A stretch of 13,691 nt of DNA from Sulfurimonas sp. GTDB lineage: Bacteria > Campylobacterota > Campylobacteria > Campylobacterales > Sulfurimonadaceae. Of the stretch, positions 1 through 6,522 are shown in pieces (within the stretch, counting starts at the first letter, position 1; each line of letters begins with the position of its first letter). Both the position numbers and the translations under genes were made by a program. The stretch is from the NCBI GenBank assembly GCA_022712845.1, contig JAFLJV010000080.1, positions 1 through 13,691 on the forward strand. The letters run 5' to 3'. Below the pieces are notes generated by a model. That model saw nothing but the letters and a program-made list of their open reading frames with translations, ran no database searches and was not told the DNA's origin.

Positions 1-726
1 CTAGCAAGTAGTATCTATATTTTTAATGATTTGATGGATATAAAAGAGGATCAGGCTCACCCAACAAAAAGACATCGACCACTTGCTAGTGGAAATATCT
101 CTACACAAACAGCAAAAGTACTTATGTTCTTACTTGCTTTGTTTTCACTTAGTGTTTCATTAGTTTTAAGTACTAAACTCTTTATTGTATTGGTAGCTTA
201 TTTTATTTTAAATATTTTATACTCACTAAAACTCAAACATATATCTATCTTAGATATATTTATCATTGCTACTGGTTTTGTATTACGTTTATTTGCTGGT
301 TGGGCAGTTACAGGCATAGAACTATCTATGTGGATAATTCTTATGACATTTTTACTTGCTATATTTTTAGCATTAGCAAAAAGAAGAGATGATGTACTCC
401 TTTCACGTAGAGGTCAAGAAACACGAAAAAATATAGATGGCTATAATCTTGAGTTTGTAAATGCAGCTATGGTTTTAATGGCTGGAGTTGTAATTGTCAG
501 TTATATCCAGTACACAATCTCCGCTGAAGTTATCTCAAGGCTTGGTTCTCACTATCTCTACCTAACTTCATTTTTTGTTATTCTTGGTGTACTTAGATAT
601 ATGCAAATCACTTTTGTAGAGCAAGATAGTGGCAGTCCTACTAAGGTGGTTATAAGAGATATGTTTTTAAAATTAACTATTATCTCTTGGTTGATTAGTT
701 TTTTTATAATAGTTAAATTTATATGA
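1..726 (+). CDS. UbiA-family prenyltransferase, probable polyprenyl-phosphate:PRPP phosphoribosyltransferase (5'-truncated)
   Basis: This integral membrane enzyme probably moves 5-phosphoribose from PRPP onto polyprenyl phosphate, like mycobacterial Rv3806c (UbiA). The reading frame is open to the left window edge, so the start is missing; a TTG at 31 lies inside the conserved domain and is not a plausible start. The visible part is 241 residues, against about 290-300 for the family, so some 50-60 N-terminal residues lie upstream. The first Asp-rich motif NDLMDIKED (nt 25-51) is followed by HPTKRHRPLASG, the pattern typical of the phosphoribosyl-transferring branch rather than quinone or haem prenyltransferases. 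A second conserved loop, LAKRRDD, lies near nt 373-393. Several hydrophobic membrane segments follow. The stop overlaps the next gene by ATGA. Membership of UbiA is clear; the substrate is inferred from the motif and from the DprE1/DprE2-like neighbours. Confidence 0.85.
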   Translation, partial: LASSIYIFNDLMDIKEDQAHPTKRHRPLASGNISTQTAKVLMFLLALFSLSVSLVLSTKLFIVLVAYFILNILYSLKLKHISILDIFIIATGFVLRLFAGWAVTGIELSMWIILMTFLLAIFLALAKRRDDVLLSRRGQETRKNIDGYNLEFVNAAMVLMAGVVIVSYIQYTISAEVISRLGSHYLYLTSFFVILGVLRYMQITFVEQDSGSPTKVVIRDMFLKLTIISWLISFFIIVKFI

Positions 727-1130
727 TAGCCATTAGATATACTCTATTTGCTATAATTTCAACTATTGTAAATTTATTGTTCCAATATTTTAGTTTTTTA
801 GTCTACAGTGGCTTTTTATCTCTATATGTTGCAATGTTTATGGGTACATTAGCTGGACTTATTTTAAAATATGTTTTAGATAAAAAATATATCTTTTTTC
901 ATACACCAGAGAGTAAAAAAGATGATGGTAAAAAATTTGCTTTATACTCCCTAATGGGAGTTTTCACAACTTTTATATTTTGGGGTTTTGAAATAGGATT
1001 TGATTATATATTTGAAGATGAAAATGCAAAATACTTTGGTGCAGTGCTTGGACTTAGTATAGGTTATGTTGTAAAATACTTTTTAGATAAAAAGTTTGTG
1101 TTTGTAGATAGTAAAAAAGGGGTGTCATGA
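723..1130 (+). CDS. GtrA-family small membrane protein, possible lipid-linked sugar flippase
   Basis: A 135-residue protein with four predicted hydrophobic segments, the size and layout of GtrA/PF04138 proteins. It shows the internal pseudo-repeat of the family: a helix ending LKYVLDKKYIF (about residues 48-58) in the first half and KYFLDKKFVF (about 118-127) in the second. GtrA-like proteins are commonly found with genes for polyprenyl-linked sugars and are thought to help move the lipid-linked sugar across the inner membrane. A GtrA-like protein also accompanies arabinolipid genes in mycobacteria. The gene is coupled by ATGA overlaps to the prenyltransferase before it and the oxidase after it, so translational coupling is likely. 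The family call is firm; flipping of an arabinose or ribose lipid is inferred from context. Confidence 0.82.
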   Translation: MIAIRYTLFAIISTIVNLLFQYFSFLVYSGFLSLYVAMFMGTLAGLILKYVLDKKYIFFHTPESKKDDGKKFALYSLMGVFTTFIFWGFEIGFDYIFEDENAKYFGAVLGLSIGYVVKYFLDKKFVFVDSKKGVS

Positions 1131-2446
1131 GTCTTATCAGTTGGGGAATGTATCCAAAAATAAAAAATAAAAAATTCCCATTAAGAGATATAAATACTCT
1201 GCATAATTATATAAAAGAAACTCAAGAATTTATCCCATTTGGTAATGGTAGAAGTTATGGGGATAGTGCCATAAGTGAAGATATACTTTATGCAAAACCA
1301 TACAATAATTTTTTAGACTTTGATGAGAAAAACGGTATCCTCACTTGTCAAGCTGGTGTACTTCTTAGTGAGATTCTAGAGTCATTTGTAAAACGTGGTT
1401 GGTTTTTAAAAGTAACCCCAGGAACAAAACTTATAACAGTTGGTGGGGCTATAGCATCTGATGTACATGGAAAGAATCATCACGTAGAGGGTTGTTTTAG
1501 TGAGTGTGTTGAAGAATTTACTATTATGCTTTCTGATGGAGAGAAAAAAATCTCTAAAAATGGTGATGAGCTTTTTCTAGCTACATGTGGTGGAATGGGT
1601 TTAACTGGTGTAATTTTAGATGCAAAAATCTCACTTAAAAAGATAAATTCACAATTTATAAAACAAACAACTATAAAAACATCAAATCTAAGAGAAACAT
1701 TTGATGCGTTTGAAAAATATAAAAAACTACCCTACTCTGTTGCTTGGATAGATTGTCTTGCAAAAGATAAAAATATTGGAAAATGCTTACTTATGGTTGG
1801 AGATTTTACTGATGATGGAGATTTAGATTATAAAAGTAAAAAAGGTCCAAACATACCTTTTAATTTCCCATCTTTCGCACTAAATAGCTTAAGTGTGAAA
1901 GCTTTTAACTGGCTTTATTATAAAAAAGCCCCAGATGGTGTATCCAAACAAAAAGTTGGAATTGATACATTTTTTTATCCTCTTGACGCTATAGGAAACT
2001 GGAATAGAATCTATGGAAAAAATGGTTTTACTCAGTACCAGTTTATACTTCCAAAAAAAGATAGCTATGATGGTTTAAAAGAGATACTTACAAAGATTTC
2101 AGACTCTGGAAAAGGCTCATTTTTAGCTGTTTTAAAACTTTATGCAAAAGAGAACAAAAATTATCTTTCATTTCCAATAGAGGGTTACTCTTTAGCACTT
2201 GATTTTAAATTAGAAAAAGGGCTTTTTGACCTGCTTGACGAGCTTGACAAAGTTGTAGTGAGATATGGTGGACGAATTTATCTTACAAAAGATGTAAGAG
2301 TAACTAAAGAGGTGTTTGAGCAAGGTTATCCTCAAATAAAAAAATTTAGAGAGTATAGAAAACAAAATGGTATGGATAAAAAATTTAATTCCTTACAATC
2401 AAAAAGGGTAGATATATATGAGTTATGTTTTAATAATTGGTGCTAA
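1127..2446 (+). CDS. dprE1: DprE1-like FAD-dependent decaprenylphosphoryl-ribose 2'-oxidase
   Basis: Probably oxidises the 2'-OH of polyprenyl-phosphoryl-ribose to the keto intermediate, the first half of ribose-to-arabinose epimerisation. The N-terminal FAD-binding (PCMH-type) domain shows GRSYGD (41-46), the PGT...TVGGAIASDVHGKNHH signature (98-119, His114 matching the flavin-contacting His of DprE1), and GGMGLTG (155-161). The C-terminal substrate domain has YPLDAIGNWNRIYG (284-297), FTQYQFILP (301-309), YLSFPIEGY (346-354) and YLTKDVR (385-391), where Lys388 aligns with the catalytic Lys of mycobacterial DprE1. Length is 439 residues against about 460. The Cys attacked by benzothiazinones in Mycobacterium is Ala357 here. 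The C-terminus after QSKR carries an extra dozen residues and overlaps the next gene by 29 nt. Other FAD-linked sugar oxidases are possible, but the motif match and the adjacent DprE2 make this call strong. Confidence 0.88.
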   Translation: MSLISWGMYPKIKNKKFPLRDINTLHNYIKETQEFIPFGNGRSYGDSAISEDILYAKPYNNFLDFDEKNGILTCQAGVLLSEILESFVKRGWFLKVTPGTKLITVGGAIASDVHGKNHHVEGCFSECVEEFTIMLSDGEKKISKNGDELFLATCGGMGLTGVILDAKISLKKINSQFIKQTTIKTSNLRETFDAFEKYKKLPYSVAWIDCLAKDKNIGKCLLMVGDFTDDGDLDYKSKKGPNIPFNFPSFALNSLSVKAFNWLYYKKAPDGVSKQKVGIDTFFYPLDAIGNWNRIYGKNGFTQYQFILPKKDSYDGLKEILTKISDSGKGSFLAVLKLYAKENKNYLSFPIEGYSLALDFKLEKGLFDLLDELDKVVVRYGGRIYLTKDVRVTKEVFEQGYPQIKKFREYRKQNGMDKKFNSLQSKRVDIYELCFNNWC

Positions 2447-3149
2447 AAGTGATATTGCTAAAGAAGTTGCAAGAGTATATGCTAAAAATGGTTACAACCT
2501 TTACTTGTGTGCTAGAAAATCTGATGAACTTAAAGATTTAAAACAAGATATAGAGGTTAGAAGTAATGTAAAAATAGAGCTTAAAGAGTTCGATATTACA
2601 GCTTACGATACTCACGAAAAATTTTATACATCACTTGAAGAAAAACCTCTTGGTGTTGTTGTAGTGTCTGGTTATATGGTTGAACAAAAGTTAGCTCAAA
2701 AAGAGTGGAGTGAATCACTAAATACTATAAATGTAAACTATACTGGTGCTGTTAGTATCTTAAACATCATTGCTAATGATTTTGAGACTGAGAGACGTGG
2801 TTTTATAGTTGGTGTTAGCTCTGTTGCTGGAGATCGTGGTAGAAAAGCTAATTATATTTATGGAAGTGCAAAGGCTGCATTTTCAGCTTATTTAGGTGGT
2901 CTAAGAAATAGACTGTTTGAGAGTGGAGTGAGTGTTTTAACTGTAAAACCAGGATTTGTAAATACTAAAATGACTGAACATCTAGACCTACCAGAAAAAC
3001 TTACAGCACAACCCCAAGATGTTGCTGAAGATATATATAATGCACAACAAAAAGGGAGAAATATACTTTATACAAAATCTATCTGGTTACTTGTTATGCT
3101 TATCATCAAGCATATTCCAGAGTTTATATTTAAGAAAATGAGTATATGA
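2418..3149 (+). CDS. dprE2: DprE2-like short-chain dehydrogenase, keto-arabinose lipid reductase
   Basis: Probably reduces the 2'-keto lipid made by the upstream oxidase with NAD(P)H, giving polyprenyl-phosphoryl-arabinose. It is a classical-length SDR of 243 residues. The Rossmann glycine motif has the DprE2-like form GAKSDIA (8-14) rather than TGxxxGIG. The catalytic Ser is in VSSVAG (133-138) and the YxxxK pair is Tyr148/Lys152. A hydrophobic segment near the C-terminus (about 222-237) would tether it to the membrane, fitting a lipid-linked substrate. The start ATG at 2418 lies inside the 3' end of the oxidase gene; the Rossmann strand begins at once after it, so no later start fits. The stop overlaps the next gene by ATGA. 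An SDR of unrelated substrate cannot be excluded from sequence alone, but the pairing with a DprE1 homologue is diagnostic. Confidence 0.85.
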   Translation: MSYVLIIGAKSDIAKEVARVYAKNGYNLYLCARKSDELKDLKQDIEVRSNVKIELKEFDITAYDTHEKFYTSLEEKPLGVVVVSGYMVEQKLAQKEWSESLNTINVNYTGAVSILNIIANDFETERRGFIVGVSSVAGDRGRKANYIYGSAKAAFSAYLGGLRNRLFESGVSVLTVKPGFVNTKMTEHLDLPEKLTAQPQDVAEDIYNAQQKGRNILYTKSIWLLVMLIIKHIPEFIFKKMSI

Positions 3150-4633
3150 CAGACTATTACAAAAAAGAAAAAAACACCATAATCATAATCTTTTTATTTA
3201 AGATTGCCATCTTAGCTCTACTTCCACTTACAGGGGATGAAGCTTACTTCATAAAGTGGGGATCAAATTTAGCTCAAGGTTATTATGATCATCCACCTAT
3301 GGTTGGGTGGATTATATACCTTATGAGTTTTATCAGTGATTCACATATCTTTTTTAGAATGTTTCCTGTTATAACCACTTTTATAGTTGCTTGGGTTATA
3401 TATAAAATAGCCCTACTTTACAATATTAGAAATTCAAAAGCTTATTATATAGCTCTTATATTTTTAGCTTCTCCTGTTGATTTACTTCTTGGACTTATGA
3501 CAAATGACATCGCCCTACTTCTTTTTAGCTCACTTGGAACTCTAACTTTACTTTATGCTCTTGAGAAAAAAGAGTGGTTTTTTAATGCTTTTTTAGCTGG
3601 TATATTTTTAGGTCTTGCTTTTTTAAGCAAATATTTTGCTCTGTTTTTAATGTTTTCATTACTACTATTTTCTCTTTTTGTTTACAAAACGAAAGCTATC
3701 AAAATCGTACTTCTAGTTACTATCGTTGTATCTCTTTTTATAGCTCAAAATTTGTACTTCAACTATAACAGTTGCTGGAATAACATCATGTTTAATTTCT
3801 TTGCTAGAACAGAAGATAATGCATATAACATCAAAACTATTATTGGTTATTTTGGTCTAATTTTATATATAATAACACCATGGGGACTATACTACCTACT
3901 TAAAACAACATATATAAATACAAAACTTTTTAAACTTTTACTCTATATATTAAGTATTGGATTTTTTATATTTCTTATGGTCTCACTTAAAAATAAAATT
4001 GGCTTACACTGGTTTTTACTTTTTGTGCCATATATATTTTTACTCTTTAGTTTTGTAGATGAATCAAGACTTAACAAAGTTTTTAAATATAGTGCAATTT
4101 TTACATTTATACACATAGCTATCTTGGTTACTATTTTATCCATTCCAACATCATTATTAGAGAACCATAAAAAATACTCAGATATAGTTATGTATACCCA
4201 GCCTCAAAAGGTTTGTAAAGAACTTGATAAACTTAGTGATGATAGAATTTTCACTTATAGTTACTCAGCTGCATCCATTTTATCTCACTACTGCCAAAAA
4301 GAGATTATAGTTCTTTTTAATACTTCAAAATATGGTAGAATGGATGATGCACTTTTAGATGTAAGAACACTCTCAAACGAAAACATAACTCTTTTTAATA
4401 AAAAACCTATAAAAGAGGCTCAATTAAAAAAGGTTTGTAAATCTTATAACATTGAAAAAGTAAAGATTGCAAATGCAAATTTTTATAAAGCTACATGTAA
4501 TAAATTTAACTTTGATAGTTACAAAAAAAATTACTTAGATATTCAAAACAAAAAGTTTTATGATATTCCCGATTGGCTTCCTATTGGCGAATGTTATTTT
4601 AAAGATAGATACTACAAGGATACAACTAAATGA
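3146..4633 (+). CDS. ArnT/PMT-like membrane glycosyltransferase (GT-C fold)
   Basis: A 495-residue polytopic membrane protein. After a first transmembrane helix it has GDEAYFIKWG (30-39) and then GYYDHPPMVGW (45-55). This is the acidic first periplasmic loop with DE plus the YYDHPP motif of ArnT and related GT83/GT39 (PMT_2) transferases, which use polyprenyl-phosphate sugars as donors. About ten hydrophobic segments follow to near residue 340. The rest is a soluble, probably periplasmic domain of roughly 150 residues with several cysteines. The family moves a sugar from a lipid carrier to lipid A, protein or another glycan on the outer face of the inner membrane. From the operon the donor here is inferred to be polyprenyl-phosphoryl-arabinose; the acceptor cannot be deduced. 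ATGA overlaps couple it to both neighbours. Confidence 0.82.
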   Translation: MTDYYKKEKNTIIIIFLFKIAILALLPLTGDEAYFIKWGSNLAQGYYDHPPMVGWIIYLMSFISDSHIFFRMFPVITTFIVAWVIYKIALLYNIRNSKAYYIALIFLASPVDLLLGLMTNDIALLLFSSLGTLTLLYALEKKEWFFNAFLAGIFLGLAFLSKYFALFLMFSLLLFSLFVYKTKAIKIVLLVTIVVSLFIAQNLYFNYNSCWNNIMFNFFARTEDNAYNIKTIIGYFGLILYIITPWGLYYLLKTTYINTKLFKLLLYILSIGFFIFLMVSLKNKIGLHWFLLFVPYIFLLFSFVDESRLNKVFKYSAIFTFIHIAILVTILSIPTSLLENHKKYSDIVMYTQPQKVCKELDKLSDDRIFTYSYSAASILSHYCQKEIIVLFNTSKYGRMDDALLDVRTLSNENITLFNKKPIKEAQLKKVCKSYNIEKVKIANANFYKATCNKFNFDSYKKNYLDIQNKKFYDIPDWLPIGECYFKDRYYKDTTK

Positions 4634-5208
4634 ATTTAGCATTATTTGATTTCGACGGAACACTTACTAAAAAAGACTCTTTAAATGAGTTTTTAAAATA
4701 TAGTGTTGATACACAAACTTACATACAAAATATATTAAGATTTACACCATTTTTTATATTTTGGCAATTAAAATTTATATCAAACTCAACAGCAAAGCAA
4801 CATCTTTTTAGAATATTTTTTAAAGATATGGGCAAAGATAAATTTGAAGAATTAGCAAAAGAATACTCACTTACTAAAATAGACTCCATTTTAAGAGAAG
4901 ATAGATTTGAGATACTTCAAAATCATAAAAAAAATGGTGATAGAGTTGTTATAGTGTCTGCCTCACTTCAGTCATGGTTACAGCCATGGTGTGATAAAAA
5001 TAACATAGAATTATTATGTACACAACCAGAGTTTGTTGAAAATAAAGTAACAGGTAAATTTTCAACTCCAAATTGTCATGGATTTGAGAAAGTAAACCGT
5101 ATAAAAGAGTTTTTAGATTTAAACTCATATGAAACTATCTACGCTTATGGAGATAGCTCTGGGGATGTACAGATGTTAGATATTGCTGATTATGGAATAC
5201 ATTATTAA
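4630..5208 (+). CDS. HAD-IB family phosphatase, candidate polyprenylphosphoryl-5-phosphoribose phosphatase
   Basis: A 192-residue HAD-superfamily hydrolase of the IB (SerB/PSPase-like) subfamily. Motif I is DFDGT (7-11, nucleophile Asp7, acid/base Asp9), motif II is the Ser of VIVSAS (Ser110), motif III is probably Lys154, and motif IV is GDSSGD (174-179). The cap, about residues 17-85, is helical and hydrophobic (ILRFTPFFIFWQLKF), which may associate with the membrane. It is the last gene of the operon and overlaps the glycosyltransferase by ATGA. The pathway needs a phosphatase to remove the 5-phosphate from the phosphoribosyl lipid before DprE1 acts, and a HAD of this kind is the obvious candidate; in some bacteria related HAD domains are fused to the UbiA enzyme. 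The protein ends soon after motif IV, so its tail is short for the family. Substrate is inference. Confidence 0.8.
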   Translation: MNLALFDFDGTLTKKDSLNEFLKYSVDTQTYIQNILRFTPFFIFWQLKFISNSTAKQHLFRIFFKDMGKDKFEELAKEYSLTKIDSILREDRFEILQNHKKNGDRVVIVSASLQSWLQPWCDKNNIELLCTQPEFVENKVTGKFSTPNCHGFEKVNRIKEFLDLNSYETIYAYGDSSGDVQMLDIADYGIHY

Positions 5209-5241
5209 ATAGTCTAAATTAGAGACTTAATTAAGTAATAT

Positions 5242-5403
5242 ATGGGTACAAATATATATAATTGGAATAATGCAAATACTATCAGTGACTTATTAGTAAA
5301 TACTCAACTTAAATGTGTAAGTTGTCATAACCCACATAACAATAAACACCAAACATATTTCAGAACTACCAAAAGAAGTGATTTATGCAAATCTTGTCAT
5401 TAA
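5242..5403 (+). pseudogene. remnant of a multihaem cytochrome c (doubled CxxCH motif)
   Basis: A short frame of 53 codons runs from an ATG at 5242 to TAA at 5401-5403. It encodes two haem c attachment motifs: CVSCH (residues 25-29), followed by NPH, and CKSCH (49-53), the second right before the stop. Spacing and flanking residues (CVSCHNPH, then DLCKSCH) match the doubled-CxxCH domain of multihaem cytochromes of the c3/NrfB-like type. There is no signal peptide, which c-type cytochromes need for periplasmic haem attachment, and a stop codon lies just upstream in frame (5236-5238). The preceding residues look like the interior of such a domain. It is therefore best read as the 3' end of a decayed cytochrome gene, although a very small intact protein cannot be ruled out. 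Confidence 0.65.
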
Positions 5404-5426
5404 GTGAGTACTTTATATTTTTTTAG

Positions 5427-5432
5427 TATAAT
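5427..5432 (+). promoter_or_regulatory. -10 box of the probable pyrD promoter
   Basis: A perfect TATAAT lies 31 nt before the pyrD ATG and follows a T-rich tract (5411-5424) with no obvious -35. This is the pattern expected of sigma-70 promoters in Campylobacterota. It sits between the cytochrome remnant and pyrD, so it would drive pyrD and the M16 peptidase. An AAAGG at 5446-5450 could serve as ribosome binding site, although its 13-nt distance to the start is long. Confidence 0.55.
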
Positions 5433-5463
5433 CTCTAAATTTTACAAAGGCACGATATAACTT

Positions 5464-6522
5464 ATGATAAATTATCAAAGCATAAAACCTTGGCTATTTA
5501 AGCTTCAACCTGAGACTGCTCACCATGTAGCTGAGACAGTATTAAGACTTCCAAATATTTGTCAAATACCATTTAACCCTTTTTTACAATCTCACTTTAT
5601 TACAAATGATGTTTTAACTCAAGAACTATTTGGTCGTACTTTTTTAAATCCTATAGGTCTTGGTGCTGGATTTGATAAAAATGCAACTATGATACGTGGT
5701 ATGCAGATTTTAGGATTTGGTTATACAGAGATTGGAACAGTCACACCAAAACCTCAAGATGGAAACCCAAAACCTAGAATGTTTCGTCACATAGAAGAAG
5801 AGAGTATCCAAAATGCTATGGGATTTAATAATGATGGTTTAACAAAAGTACAAAAAAGACTTAAAAAAATATATCCATTTACAACTCCTATAGGTGTTAA
5901 TATTGGTAAAAATAAAGTTACACCTGAGGGTGAAGCTATAAATGACTATACAACACTTATAAAAGCATTCCATGAACTTGGGGATTATCTAATTATTAAT
6001 ATCTCTTCACCAAATACTCCTGGTCTTCGTGATTTACAAAATGAAGATTTTATAGCAAAACTTTTCTCCGAAGCAAAAGCTATAACAAATAAACCAATTT
6101 TACTAAAAATTGCACCTGATATGACACCAGAAGATGCTGTAGCACTAACAACTATGGCAGTTGAGAAAGGTGCTGATGGAATTATCGCTACTAACACAAC
6201 TATAGACTACTCACTTGTTAAAAACCCAAAAAATATTGGTGGATTAAGCGGAGCTGTATTAAAAAAGAAAAGTTTTGAGATTTTTGAGGCTATTGCAAAA
6301 GAACTTTATGGAAAAACTACTCTTATCTCTGTTGGTGGAATAGACTCAGCGAAGGAGGCATACAAACGTATAAAAGCTGGTGCCTCACTTGTTCAGATAT
6401 TAAGCGGTCTTGTCTTTCATGGACCAGATATGATTAAAGATATCAATATAGAACTAACAAAACTTATAAAAGCTGATGGGTATACAAATATCACAGAGGC
6501 GATAGGTGCGGATAGAAAATAA
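5464..6522 (+). CDS. pyrD: dihydroorotate dehydrogenase, quinone-dependent (class 2)
   Basis: Oxidises dihydroorotate to orotate in pyrimidine synthesis, passing electrons through FMN to membrane quinones. The 352-residue length and the N-terminal amphipathic extension (about 1-40, with KPWLFKLQPETAHH) mark the membrane-associated class 2 enzyme. Family signatures are plain: NPIGLGAGFDKN (62-73), EIGTVTPKPQDGNPKPRMFR (89-108), NAMGFNNDG (117-125), and INISSPNTPGLRDLQ (178-192), where the Ser in SSPNT is the class 2 catalytic base (class 1 uses Cys). Phosphate-binding ISVGGID and AGASLVQI lie near the C-terminus. The stop TAA shares one base with the next ATG (TAATG), so pyrD and the peptidase gene are coupled. 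From memory the same pair precedes dapA in Campylobacter jejuni. Confidence 0.96.
   Translation: MINYQSIKPWLFKLQPETAHHVAETVLRLPNICQIPFNPFLQSHFITNDVLTQELFGRTFLNPIGLGAGFDKNATMIRGMQILGFGYTEIGTVTPKPQDGNPKPRMFRHIEEESIQNAMGFNNDGLTKVQKRLKKIYPFTTPIGVNIGKNKVTPEGEAINDYTTLIKAFHELGDYLIINISSPNTPGLRDLQNEDFIAKLFSEAKAITNKPILLKIAPDMTPEDAVALTTMAVEKGADGIIATNTTIDYSLVKNPKNIGGLSGAVLKKKSFEIFEAIAKELYGKTTLISVGGIDSAKEAYKRIKAGASLVQILSGLVFHGPDMIKDINIELTKLIKADGYTNITEAIGADRK

Noticed and set aside
31..726. Treating TTG at 31 as the start of the first gene
   Set aside because: The conserved NDxxDxxxD motif begins at nt 25, before this TTG, and the frame is open to the window edge; the gene is truncated by the window.
3943..4143. 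Minus-strand open frames within several genes (3943-4143, 5985-6197, 7143-7352, 8153-8350, 11397-11714)
   Set aside because: Each lies wholly inside a gene with clear family motifs on the plus strand, has no ribosome binding site worth noting and no recognisable domain; they are shadow frames.
5213..5229. Possible terminator hairpin after the HAD gene (AGTCT ... AGACT)
   Set aside because: The stem is only 5 bp, AT-rich, and has no following T run.
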